This document shows positions 14,009 to 24,991 of a stretch of DNA of 64,000 nucleotides, piece by piece (positions within the stretch are counted from its first letter, which is position 1; every line of letters starts with the position of its first letter). The stretch is from Edolisoma coerulescens. Taxonomy: Eukaryota > Chordata > Aves > Passeriformes > Campephagidae. Both the position numbers and the translations under genes were made by a program. The notes under the pieces are model-generated. The model ran no database searches, was not told the origin of the DNA, and worked only from the letters and a program-made list of their open reading frames with translations. The stretch is from positions 1 through 64,000 of the forward strand of contig VWZW01002532.1 of the NCBI GenBank assembly GCA_013397115.1, given 5' to 3'.

Positions 14009-14027
14009 CCAGACCTTTAAGGTCTGG
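14009..14027. repeat. 19-bp palindrome with one-base centre
   Basis: The arms CCAGACCTT (14009-14017) and AAGGTCTGG (14019-14027) are perfect reverse complements around a single T at 14018. The inner AGACCT/AGGTCT halves resemble variant nuclear-receptor half-sites in everted orientation. No function is shown by context. Confidence 0.85.
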
Positions 14028-17000
14028 TTGGACATTGTTATGCTCCTGCAGCAAAAGCTGGTCAAATCTAGAGTCTGAATAAGCAAAGTAATGCATAGGT
14101 GTGGGAGAGAGGAAAGCAGCCATGAGGAGCAGCAGTTCCTCAGATCGACTCCAGAAAGAAAGTCACTAAGACTGCTTAAAACATAGGACACAGCAAAAAG
14201 GTGAGAGATGGGCAGAAACACGGGGATGATATTGCTGGAGAGCTGGAGCAGCTGCTGAAAGGGATGTAGTATAAGACTCAGTCAGCTCAAGGAGATCTTA
14301 AGTGCCAGGCTTGCACTGCTTGGCTCATTTGTTGCAACAGAGTGAGAGTGCAGAACACAGGGAAGATGGGGGAATATGATGGCAGAGCACTGTCCAGAGG
14401 TGCTGACAGACTAATACAACAAACTGGTGCTGCCTGAGGTCGGGGAAATGCCAGGTACCTGCAGGCAGACCCTGTGATACTGCAGACTGTGGAAACAGAA
14501 AGAAGAGGTGGGAGAGCAGAGTGGAATATTTTATGCAAAAGCAGTAATATGCTGCTAAGATACCAACTAAAAAAAACTCTTTGATTCAATTTACTGAGAA
14601 AAGGATGTAGAAATATCTGGATAGATGTTTAAGAGTAAAACAAGTTGCTCTGCCGGGACAATCTGCCTTTAGACAGCTGGAAAGGAACATGAAAGGGCCT
14701 GACTAGCAGCAACCTTCTGTTGAAGTCAGGCTGAGAGGGAAAACTTTCATGTCTGAACATCAAAGATGCTTAAAATGCATAAGACAAAGTTAAGAGATTT
14801 TTTTCAAGCATTGTTCTTGCCCTAAGCAATGCTTGGCAGACAAAATATGATTCTTGTTCAAGGTGTGAATTTAAGTTTGTGTTAGGTCTGAGATATATTT
14901 GAAATGAGATGGTTAGTGTACATGTTAGTGATTATATTAATTATATGTAATAAGAATATATTATAATTTGATAAGAGTGGCCTGGGGCAAAAAAATAGTT
15001 GAGGGATGAGTTTTTTGCTGCTGGGGCAATGTTTAGCAAGGTTATTTTTTACAAATGATACTCCAGAAATCAACTGTTCCTTCTGAGATTTTTCAGAATG
15101 GGAGATTTTGACACAAACTCTAAGAAGGTCACAAAAAGAAATGAATGGAATTGTTTTGCCCATATAAAAATAACAGCAGAATGCCAAAATTCATCATTAT
15201 TGGCAGCCTCAGGGCACATTGAGGCAAGTCAGTGTTGCTGGGACAGTGCAGAGAGGTTTGGACCAGGTCTGCTTGCACTTTGCCTAGTTCACATAATTGC
15301 TCATTTGTTTCTCACTTTCCAAAATATGAAAGCCAACGTTTTTCATATTTGGATGGCAAAGTCCAGCTGAGTTAATTAAATCAGAAGTGAGAAGGATACC
15401 AAGTGATTTCATAGACCATGTCAGTTGTGTTCTTTATGCAGGGGATTTTCTAAGTATGCTGTTTGGAACATGGAAGAAACATCATAATGTTGTTGTATTT
15501 TCCCCCCAGTTTTAGTGTGCATGGTAAATAATACTCTTCTGACTGTGCCATCTTTGTCAGGAGAGGTGTGGCAGCTCTTCACAAGCTCTGTGCCTGAGTA
15601 GGTAAGTAACAGCAGAGCAGCCTTAGGATTCAGACAACCATCCAAATGGGTGGAGTTTGACAAGTTATTATATGTTCACTGAGTAATTCTGTGGATATGA
15701 TTTAAGCAAATTTAGTTACTCTTGTAACAAAAGAGAGCATCACCCTCTTTTATTGCAGGCTGAGAGGTCTGCAGCATCCAAACTGAGAGCTATCTTCTGT
15801 ACTTACTTTGCTGGAAGAGTTACAATTGTAGACAATGGGGATTTTATATCAGGGTTATACTTGTGATGGCTGAGCAATGGCAATGAAATATGGGTTCTAC
15901 TGTTCAAGTCTGAATATTGGGTCAAGTTTCATGATCAGCATGCTTAGACATTTATTTGCCCAGAGAGCTGAATAGCCCAGTTTTCACCTCTCAGCAGTCC
16001 TCCCTTCCATTTCCATTTGTTGTGGCTGCTTTCTTCTCTCACACCTGCGTATAACCTTGCTTAGTCAGATATGATTATATGAGGACTGACAGAAGCTGGT
16101 AAATAATTGTGATAAATGATTTTGTAGTACAGACATAATCTCTCCAGAAATTGCTGCAAGGGTGATGTGTTCACAAAGACTCTTAGCAGAACCAAGAAAA
16201 ATAAGTCTATGGGCTTAGTACTACGACAGCAGGATTTGAACCCCACAGAATTAAATTTGATCTACCTCATATTTGTCTGTTTGCTTTTGCTGACAGCTTT
16301 TTCTTGTCAGGTCTCTACATTTTCAAAGTGACATTATTTAGTGAATCTTACTACATAAAAAATGAAAAATACATTAGACTTTTATCTGAGACAGTGAGAT
16401 GCACACCTTGGCAAAACTAAAATGTGCTTTTCTTGCCATCAGAGATATATGAAGTTATTTTATAGCTCTGTGTTCTCATTAATTTTTTCATGTAGCTATT
16501 CATCAACAAACACATACTACGAGTAATTTCCATTAAGAACAGCAATGTTAAATTTTAGTCTCTCACAGTACAACTGCATGAGATTCCAATGTGCTCATAG
16601 TAAGCAGCTAACTGATTCCCTCAGGCAGCATTAACAGAGAGGAAACTGTACTGCCCACATGCTTTAGACAGCTTTCCACTGATTTTCCATTAAGTGTTCT
16701 GTCAGATTTCTTCGCTTGTTGAAAGAAGCCAAAATAATATACAGAAAAGAAGAATGAGTTAGAGGTGAGAGAATAACAATCCAAGAGTTTCTTTCAGATT
16801 TGGGAAGTTTCTCTTTAATTTTTTTCCATTTTTCCAGGAACCACAAGACAAACTTGTACCTGCCTCAGTGCTGTGTGCAGTGTTACAATTTCTTGCAGGA
16901 CCAGGAAAAAGGTTTTTGTGACATGCTGAAAAACTCTTCTGGTGTTCTGGTTTTTTGTCTCAAATCTATAAATTGTAAATATTACTAGAGGAATGAAGTC

Positions 17001-17892
17001 AGTGTGGGATCAGGTTAGAGAAAGGTTGCTAGTGGTGTAAATACCAACCATCAAAAAGAGAGTGAGAATGGGCGGGAATGTCTAAAAATACCCAAAGGGA
17101 AATATCTGAATATACACCGCAGTTACGTTATAAAATACACTTTTAATCTGTAGTCACTTGGTGATGCTCTTGAGTTGTATTTCAGCTTTGGGACTGATAA
17201 TTTGCAGAAGGGAATGTACTACTTAAATGTTCTTCCATTTTCCCTCCTATCTCTAACCTGAATCCTGAATTTAGCAGGGTCCCATTGTACACTCCTAAGC
17301 TCTGTCCTAGGTCTCTCCTGCACAGACTCAATAAGCAAAGCTGAAGTCACTGTGAGTTCTGTGCCAGAAATGATCAGTCCAGGTGGTGGGATGCATCTCA
17401 CTATTTCCAATCATCTGAAAGTATCCACTGAAAATCAGTTGTTCAGACTCTCTTCATTGTTGCTAGAGGCTCCAGAGAATACTTCATCTCAACTCACCAT
17501 AAGCCAGTTTTCTTTTGACCACACAAGAAGCCTAAAGGAGTATTATCTAGAAGATTCCCATTTTTTTGGGAATCCTTCCTAAGTCTCTTTTCTGGCTGTT
17601 TTTGGCCTTGTGAGCTAACCCAGCCCTGTACAGCACAGCTGGGATCTACCTGAGACAGAGGAGAGAACATGCCATGCTATAGAAACCATCATGAGGGCAC
17701 ATGACCAAATGCTCAGAGAATTCCGTAGTACCTCTGCTGCAACAGGAATCTAAGAGCCTAACCCGTATCTTGAAACAATGATAAAAATAGCTGCATCAGC
17801 TCTGCCCTGGTATTTCCAAGACTTCTTTTTATGCCAGTTTCCCATGGATACACTAGGGAGCTGAGTCTTCTGAAACTGCAGTTGCTGAAGCC

Positions 17893-18076
17893 CAGGAGGT
17901 GGTGGAGTCACCATCCTTGGAGATGTTTAAGAGGTGTCTGGATCTGGAGCTTGGTGATGTGGCTTAGTGGTTCAGGGGTTACAGTGGCAGTGCCAGGTGG
18001 ATGATCTGACTGGATGATCTTCAAGGTCTCTTCCAACCTTGATCATTCTATGATTCCATGATTCTCTGATCCTGGG
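17893..18076 (+). mobile_element. CR1 LINE, 5'-truncated 3' end
   Basis: This is the last part of a CR1 retrotransposon on the plus strand. It holds the final 23 codons of ORF2 (17896-17964), reading EVVESPSLEMFKRCLD and ending at a TAG at 17965-17967. The short 3' UTR follows. The end carries degenerate copies of the 8-bp CR1 tail: ATTCTATG at 18045, ATTCCATG at 18053 and ATTCTCTG at 18061. CR1 elements prime at this tail and are usually truncated at the 5' side, which fits a copy of about 180 bp. It is not active: nearly all of ORF2 is missing. Confidence 0.93.
17896..17967 (+). pseudogene. CR1 ORF2 C-terminal remnant
   Basis: These 23 codons plus stop match the conserved end of CR1 ORF2, downstream of the reverse transcriptase domain: a Glu-Val-Val-Glu-Ser-Pro-Ser-Leu-Glu motif, then Phe-Lys-Arg and Leu-Asp. 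No catalytic residues remain. It is part of the element at 17893-18076 and has no start codon or promoter of its own. Confidence 0.85.
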
Positions 18077-18631
18077 ATTGTTCTGACACATTGCTGCTCA
18101 TCTAAAACAAACAGGGGTTTTAGACTGATAAAATGATCTAGGAAATTCTGACTTGTATACAAGGCCAGAGAACCTAGTCACATTTTATTTTTCATCATAT
18201 GTATCTTTCTGTAGCATCTATTCCCTCAATACGATCTTTAATATATTGACTACTTGGATGAAAATATTATTGTAAAGCATAAATACTTACACATGTACTT
18301 TATATTCTGTGTTTTAAGATGGAGTAACAAAGGAAGCAACCTTTGTGATGCCAAAAAATGTGCCTTAAATAAATGGTATTTAAAAGAAAATACCTGCAAG
18401 TTGCACAACTGATGATTTTATATTTATGGGAGCTCAGTGGGAAGTGGGGGATTTTAAAACCAGACTCAAATACAAATGTCTTTTCATCGGTAATGTCCTG
18501 TCTTTCCAAAGTGTACGCTTGAAGGCTGTTTTTTCTCTGGCCTCATGATCTGACTAATCACAAGATTAGAATTTGTAGATGTTTTATCAGTACCAATTTT
18601 CCTTAAACTCTGGGTATGCTGATGTGCCATC
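18077..18631. other. Intergenic spacer, nothing recognised
   Basis: AT-rich spacer between the CR1 tail and the LTR-like element. No open frame of interest, repeat or RNA gene was seen. Confidence 0.6.
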
Positions 18632-18975
18632 TGTCATGGCACGATTTTTTTCTAAGTTTTTTTCTTGGTTGACTGTGGCTGCACTGCCACGTTATCAGGA
18701 TGCTGTCAGCAGCTCTGCCAGGCCGGCTGCCTGGGGCGGCGCGTGGGCCTGGATGCAGGAAGCGCGGGGTCTGCGTGCTACGCCCTGACCACAGCAGGAA
18801 CACACACGAAAGCGGTCGGGAACGCAGCTTCTGCTCAAAGGTGCTTCCCCAGGCTGCTGGAAGACGCACCAGCAGAGACAAAGGCGAAGAGGAGAGATCT
18901 GCTGCTTGGGTTCCAGAGAGTTAAATCTCCTGAAGACGCAGAGGCAGCAAGACAAGGAACCAGGAATTACAGGCA

Positions 18976-18983
18976 TTTTTATA
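18976..18983 (-). promoter_or_regulatory. TATA box of the LTR-like element
   Basis: The plus strand reads TTTTTATA, so the minus strand reads TATAAAAA. It sits about 260 bp from the 5' TGTCA end of the minus-oriented LTR, a reasonable place for the U3/R boundary. Nearby minus-strand promoter words include ATTGG. Activity in the host is unknown. Confidence 0.6.
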
Positions 18984-19111
18984 CTGGGACATATGGAGGC
19001 GGGGGGAGGGGGATAATCCAGTAGAGAAAGGGAACATGGGAGGGATCAACAGGGAACCAGCCAGTGAGGATGGAACAGGGGAGGGATTACAGACACCCAA
19101 TGGGGAACTGA

Positions 19112-19141
19112 GGGCAGGGCTGCAGGGGGGCTGCTGGGGGG
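19112..19141 (+). other. Predicted G-quadruplex motif in the LTR
   Basis: Four G runs of 3, 3, 6 and 6 bases are separated by loops of 2, 5 and 5 bases. This satisfies the usual G3+N1-7 pattern on the plus strand, antisense to the LTR promoter. It lies in what would be U3. Confidence 0.6.
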
Positions 19142-19242
19142 CTGCAGGAACTCGCGATTCACGATGCACCACTTGACAGCAATTTGAACAAGATGCAGCA
19201 GACCCCGTCTGAACTGGACATTGCATTTATGTTGCTGTGACA

Positions 19243-21030
19243 TCTCAAGTAAGTACTATTTCAAAGTTTTATTATCGGATGTGAGCAGTGAAAGCACCAA
19301 CAAGGAAAGTCAATTAATGCCAAACATTACTTTCACACTGTAACATCCTGGGGGTTGCTTAAACCTGGTCAGCTGTATGGGGATATAGGGTGCAGTAACC
19401 AAGCTGAGAAAGCTACTAAAGTATTGAAGGAGTGCTGACACTCCATCAGCTGTACCAGAGGAATTTTGTTCTTACAGACACCAAGGGTGCTCTCAAGGCA
19501 GCTTGTAAGCCAAACACACTGGCTGAGCCATCACCTACCATCAGGATGACAGTGAGGCTCACATGAACATGGACTTTTAAATTTTTTTCCCCCCTAGTCT
19601 GCAGTGCATTGATTGATGTTGCTGGCAGATTTGGCAGTAGTTTCAGATCCCAGTGCCCAGAGAATCCCCTCTGCCCATGTAGAACAGAATGTTTTGTTGC
19701 TGAAAATAAAGGGCTCTGGCAATTTTAACCCTCACTCTAGGAACAAAGAACAAAAGGAGAAATCCAACTATGAATGTTCCTAAGCTTTCAAAAACAAATT
19801 ACATTTTTGCTTTTTGGGTCAGAGTCCTCGTCCTGTGTGCTCCATCAATGGAAAGAAATAATTATCTGTTGAATCAGTGAATTCCTCTCCAGCAGATTTC
19901 TCAAGCACTATAAAAGAGTCTAATACATTGAACAAGACATCTGTGTTGAAAATTTGAAGGAATGCTTATTACTATTTTGTCTCAATCAGTTTTTTTTCTT
20001 TCTATCTATTTTTCAAGAAAAGAAAACATTCTCTGTAGTCATTAGTCTGATATGTGTAGTCTGTTTATTTCTGAATGACCACAGGAAAAATTCTAAAGTT
20101 GTATGTTTACTGGAAATTGTATGAATTATGTGAATTATTAGTCATAAAACCCCCTTATTTTTATAAAACAAGGAAGAGCATATGTTTCCAATTTGACGTA
20201 AAATAAGGTCATCTTACAGAGAGGCAGAAAACACTGAATTCCATATATCAGAAGAAATAGTAATTCAGAATAGCTTTAAAGTATATTGCCACAGCCTGTG
20301 CCAGACACTGAAGATATTTTCCACTCTTTCCTCCCCCTGTTTTTGTTTTTTTTTTCTCATACAAAACCACCCTTTGCAAGAAGAGGAATTTTATATCAGG
20401 ATTTGATTGTTAACTGAAGGTAAATGATGTTTTTCAACTAACATGTTTGAATATTAAGTGTTAGCCATTTCTGGTAGAGTGGGTGCCCTTAAAATTTAAA
20501 TGGTTGCTTTTGCAATAGTTACTAATTTTATTCACAGATTTCTCCATCTCAAATATAGCTTATGCTGCAAATAACATAATGAAACCAGCAACTTCAGTGA
20601 CCTCAGAATTTAAAGTTATTTGTAGATCTTACATTGTTTTTAGGCCAAGTTCTACTAACAGACCTCTTTTTACTGTATTCTGAACTATATCTGTGTGATG
20701 TCTCAATATAATTTAAACAATGTATCCAGGTAGGGTAGAACTGCTGGAAAGATATTTGAGTGATACTTCTTAGGTTGCTCTTTACAAAACTTGAGTAATT
20801 GACAGTGAATACTATGTCAGGTTCTGCAAATTTCTACTGCAGAAAACCTTTAAATTGCTTGTTTCAAGTTTGGGATGGGTAAAACAGGAAGGAATTGGTA
20901 AAATAATATTTTATAGCAACTTATGATTTATCATTGTTCTCTCCTGAAAATTCTTATACTGCATGAAAGCATTGATTGAAGCTTAATGAAAATAATTCAC
21001 TGTTTCTGAGCATGTATCACTTTGCTGTAC
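19243..21030. other. Noncoding stretch, nothing recognised
   Basis: AT-rich sequence with homopolymer T and A runs and no open frame of note. No retroviral internal sequence follows the LTR-like element here, which supports the solo interpretation. Confidence 0.6.
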
Positions 21031-21172
21031 TCAGAGAATATCCTGAGTTGGAATGGGCCCACAAGGATCATTGAAGTTCAACTCCTGACCTTGCACAGAA
21101 CAATCCCAACATCAAACAACGTGCCTGAGAGCATTCTCCAGGCACTTCTTGAACTCTGGCAGGCTTGGTGCT
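21031..21172 (-). mobile_element. CR1 LINE 3' fragment, diverged
   Basis: On the plus strand it contains TGAGTTGGAATGGGCCCACA, followed by AGGATCATTGAAGTTCAACT and TGCCTGAGAGCATTCTCCAG. These are the reverse complement of the CR1 3' UTR and the end of ORF2. The order of blocks matches the better preserved copy at 22248-22845. The copy is cut off after about 142 bp and has many substitutions and small indels. It is inactive. Confidence 0.85.
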
Positions 21173-22247
21173 AATTATTTTAAGAGCATATGGATGGCAC
21201 CCAGGTACAGTTGCACCTGACTTACAGACTTGTTTAGTGATCTGGGAATCAAACTGTGTGGATTTCATTCCTGACTTGCTTAGAGAGCCTAGGCATACTC
21301 CTTGTGTACAAAAATGGAGGGTCACTGAGCCAACTGTGTTGCTCAGAGTACTTCATCGCTCCCAGCAGCAAGTAGACTTCTTGTAAGTAAGCACCAAGTA
21401 AGAGCATTGCTTGTGGTCCAACCTCATTTAGGGCTAGATCTGCTTGAGCAGTATTGCTCCATCACCTTGCTTTTCATCGGAATTGCTTTCTTGTTAGGGA
21501 GCAATGGATGACTGGGGGCCAAGGATTGTAAGGCTCTGAGGTGTGGTGAATGTATTAGGACTGGAACCAAGGCAATCCATTTCTCTACTCAAATCAAGAA
21601 ATTTAACTGCATTCTTTGAGCTGCTATTTAGTAATTGCCAATGACGGTTTGGAATAAATTGTGTAGTCACTATAATGTGTAATTTAGTGGCAAGCCAGGA
21701 ACTAATGGTGCCTCTGTCAGCAGCTGTTGGTGTGGAAGATCAGATATAGTCTGTAGTTACCTATGCTTTAGTTTCCAGCTCTTTTGTTCATATGCTCTGA
21801 TGTCTTAGAGCCAGCTGGATCTCATGGAATCATTAAGCTGCTGGACATTGAGGATGGCCTCGGAAAAGTATGTGAGACACTGGCTCAAAAAGTACAGATG
21901 CCTGAAAGGAATTAAGGGGATCAAAGAAGGAGATCTGACCTGAATACTACAGCTAACCTGGCAGAATCCCCCTACGCTGTCATTTTGCCTCAAGGTTCCT
22001 CACAAAGGACCATCAGGACACAGTGGCCTGGCTGCAGAGATGTGGACTCAGAGGTATTTCTGTGAGATTGACCGAGTCTTTTACAACCACTGTATGGATG
22101 CCTCTGAACATGAATTTGCCTAATTACTGGGTCATTTTAATCTTCAGTTTCTTTTCTGTAGAACTGCTGCCTAGATGTTCTTCTGTGCCACTGATTTTGC
22201 TGGCTCAAGCGCATAACAGTGCTCTTGCTGAGGTGCATTGTATGTTT
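21173..22247. other. Noncoding spacer between two CR1 fragments
   Basis: No gene recognised. Open frames here are under 110 codons and unrecognisable. The part of 22023-22355 that extends beyond 22248 runs into CR1 and is not a host gene. Confidence 0.6.
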
Positions 22248-22845
22248 CACAGAATGTTCACAGAACAAGCTGAGCTGGAAGGGACCCACAAGGATCATAC
22301 AGTCCAACTCCTGGCCCTGCACAGGACCATCCTCATGGTCACAGCATGTGCCTGAGAGCATTGTCCAAATGCTTCTTCAGCTCTGACAAGGTTGGGGCTG
22401 TGATCACTTCCCTGGGGAGCCTGTTCCAGTGCCCAGCCACGCTCCAGGTGAAGAACCTTTTTCTAATATACAACCTAAACCTCCCCTGACACAACTTCAA
22501 GTCATTCCTTTGGGTGCTGTCACTGGTCACCACAGAGGAGAAATCAGTGTCTATCCCTCCTCTTCCCCTCACGAGGAAGTTGTAACTGCAATGAGGTCTC
22601 CCCTCAGCCTCCTCCAGGCTGAACAGACCCAGTGACCTCAGTCTCTCCTCACACGGCTTCCCCTCAAGGCCCTTCACCATCCTCATGGCCCTCCTTTGGA
22701 CACTCTCTAATAGTTTAATGTCCTTCTCACACTGTGACACCCAAAACTACCCCCAGCCCTCAAGGTGAGGCCACCCCAGTGCAGAGCAGAACGGGAAAAT
22801 GCCCCCCTTGCCTGGCTGGTGATGCTGTGCCTGAATGCACCCTTG
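22248..22845 (-). mobile_element. CR1 LINE, truncated, with partial ORF2
   Basis: About 600 bp of the 3' part of a CR1 retrotransposon on the minus strand, the longest well-preserved copy here apart from the one at 31.6-32.3 kb. Starting from its 3' tip at 22248, the plus strand shows the tip words CACAGAATGTTCACAGAAC and GAGCTGGAAGGGACCCACAA. The end of ORF2 (22339-22740) follows, then more upstream ORF2 sequence with conserved words such as GTGAGGCCACCCCAGTGCAG. Similarity stops near 22845 where unrelated sequence begins. The same subfamily occurs inverted at 43289-43722. It lacks the reverse transcriptase core and endonuclease and is dead. Confidence 0.93.
22339..22740 (-). pseudogene. CR1 ORF2 C-terminal open fragment (133 codons)
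   Basis: This minus-strand frame encodes the end of CR1 ORF2: the segment LLESVQRRAMRMVKGLE, then an LGLFSLEEAEG block, then [23 protein letters not shown] and a Leu-Lys-Lys-His-Leu-Asp end before the stop. These match the conserved region after the reverse transcriptase domain. The apparent ATG is internal and not a true start. The short region from about residue 39 to 50 is read in a shifted frame, because a 5-nt loss upstream and a 1-nt loss downstream cancel out. No host function is indicated. Confidence 0.85.
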
Positions 22846-24873
22846 GAGGTCAGCTTTTCATTTTGTGAAGATCAATCAGAATTCCCATTCTGCCCATCAC
22901 AGACTTTATTTCAGCTCTTCCCTACTCCAGCATCACCTGCAGTTTCAGTGGCACTGCTCTCTTCATCATTGAGATCACAAGGGCAACAACTGTAAATCAA
23001 GAAGTGATTCCTGTGGAATTCCTTGAGATTTCCAGTTTGGTAATTAATCTCTGATAAGTAGTCTCTAGGCACAGTTATATGTGATGATTAAGCATGCCAA
23101 GGAATGATCTTGGGATCAAGAATCTCCATAATTTGTGTGATTTATGAACTGCTAAAACAGTCATGGCTGTGATTTTGGTCCAAGCCAGCTAACAACTTCT
23201 TAAGTGATGTTTGAGTATGGGTGGGGTTGATATGGACCAGAGATTGCACAGGCTGAGTAAAAGGCACCTTGAATGTGGTCACCACATTATGGAGGGAAAG
23301 GAAGTTGAGCAACGTAGATACAGGATGTTCTGTGCTAGAAAATGGATCTAAGCATAGTTTAGTTCACTCGCCATTTTGTATTATCTCAGTTTTTCATAGT
23401 AGTTGCATTTATTTACATTTTGTGTATTATTTATTTATCTCCAAGTTATTTATGAAAATGTGCATGCACACATCGCAAAGCACAGAGAAAATAATTTTAT
23501 CATTTGTCAAAACCTGTCCTAAACAGTTTGAAGTAGTGTTATGCACTTTCTTTTTTGGGGAGTGATATGAGTGACTAACTTGGTAATGGAGTTGGCAGAG
23601 ACAGTGTTGGCTAAGTGCTTGGACCAAGAGTTTTGATGTAATAAAGCTGCACTTTCAAGGCCTTTTCTGTTTTGGACAGCCTGGAGATCCAGCGATTACT
23701 GCCCCATTATATCAGTCCCCGTGGGTATTGCCTGCTGATCCCCACCAAGCTGCTTAAGTGCATTAACTTCTGAGAACTTAGAATTTAACTAATACAATTT
23801 TTTTTTCTCATTCTGGATTAGATTTATTAATTAGTCTCGCATGGATTTAGAAATTCCATGTATTTCATGTTTATTTCTGGTATGAATGTAAGTGTTCTTT
23901 TGAGTTTTAATGGGAGTGGAAAACCACTTTAATCTCTTTTGTATCAATTTCATTTCAATTGAAACCTTTTGTTTTCACATGGGCTGTAGTTAGGAGCATT
24001 CTGAATAGCACAATTACTGGTAGAATCCTTAAAGAATTTTATCTTTGTCACAGCCACAGTCTGCCCACTGAGACATGATGTATTCATCATCTGTTCTTGT
24101 GTGTAGAACATATTTAATAAGTCTGACATTTCCTAAATTTTCTGACCTGATATTTTGTAATAATATATTTTGGGTATAATTAGAACTAATACTGTTATTA
24201 GAAAATAACTATCACATTTTCTGGCCATGTCCAGCAATTTCTCCTAGACATTTTGTCCCTAAACATTATGGTTATACTGGTGTTTCTACTCTGCCTGTCA
24301 AGTGTGTAGCAATTTACCAACCTCTGTTATTAACACACAGTAAAAAAGGTAAATATTTTATCAGAAGGTAGCTCAAAGATATTTAAGAGATTGATCAACC
24401 TCTCAGTACCTTAGCAAGTTATTAACAGCTGAAGGGAAAACTTGATCAGTACTAGAGTTTATAAATTCTAAATGAAGGTGGGGTGTTAAAGAATATTCAA
24501 TGCTGACCTGATCATTCCACCACTGTGAAGAATGTCAAGACGGTCAAGACTCCTACTAGGAGGGAATATAGCTTTGTTTGTAAAATGTAAAATAATTGTA
24601 GTATTTATTAGCCTTTCCCTCCTTTAATTTCTTTGATAAATTGGTGGATGCATAGCAAGATAACAGAATGAATGCAAATCCTTTCATTATCACAAGCCAG
24701 AAAATATTGGCACCAAGGTGGCATTTATGGAGGAATCAGTAGTTGATAATTCTCCAGACAGACTGAATCAGAACTAAGCTGGTGTCCTGTCACTGGGGAA
24801 CACAAAAAACAAATTTAAATTCATGTTGCATTCCCACAGAAATCTGTAAGGTTCCTGGTATAAAACTATTTAA

Positions 24874-24893
24874 AATGATTTTATAAAATCATT
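24874..24893. repeat. 20-bp perfect palindrome
   Basis: AATGATTTTATAAAATCATT is identical to its reverse complement. It sits in AT-rich DNA, so chance is plausible. A second inverted repeat lies 70 bp downstream. Confidence 0.9.
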
Positions 24894-24964
24894 ATTATAT
24901 AAGGCTTAAGAAGTTGTTAAAGCCGTGTTTGAAAAACAGAGGGATTTAGACAGCTCTCTGTGGA

Positions 24965-24991
24965 TTTAATGGTAATTTTGGTACCATTAAA
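24965..24991. repeat. Inverted repeat, 10-bp stem and 7-nt loop
   Basis: The left arm TTTAATGGTA (24965-24974) and right arm TACCATTAAA (24982-24991) are perfect reverse complements with the loop ATTTTGG. Flanking bases do not pair. It is not part of a recognisable RNA gene or transposon end. Confidence 0.88.

Larger units (their letters stand above)
4811..17892. other. Long noncoding stretch without a recognised gene
   Basis: About 13 kb with no gene I can support. It contains two patches enriched in CpG (5950-6160 and 7666-7896), an ambiguous base at 7445 next to 17 T residues, and a 19-bp near-perfect palindrome at 14009-14027. Its longest open frame is 174 codons on the minus strand at 9669-10193. 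That frame starts in low-complexity Phe/Ser/Lys-rich sequence encoded opposite an A-rich run and has no recognisable domain. Open frames at 13545-13787 and 13749-14221 were also read and not recognised. Confidence 0.6.
18632..19242 (-). mobile_element. Probable solo LTR of an endogenous retrovirus
   Basis: About 611 bp of GC- and CpG-richer sequence bounded by TGTCA (18632) and TGACA (ends 19242), the inverted 5'-TG...CA-3' termini expected of an LTR. Read on the minus strand it has an ATTGG box near 19102, a clear TATAAAAA box at plus positions 18976-18983, then about 340 bp that would be R and U5. CATC occurs directly left (18628-18631) and again at 19241-19244 overlapping the terminal CA, so a 4-bp target duplication is possible but not clean. 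No gag, pol or env is visible on either side, which suggests a solo LTR left by recombination. Open frames inside it (18665-19024 and others) are shadows of its GC content. Family not identified. Confidence 0.68.

Noticed and set aside
13545..14221. Plus frame of 80 codons and two minus frames of 124 and 104 codons
   Set aside because: Read for retroviral or host domains and none found. The overlaps on both strands suggest chance.
18603..19243. Several open frames of 65-119 codons on both strands
   Set aside because: They lie within the LTR-like element and arise from its GC-rich, stop-poor composition. No retroviral protein was seen.
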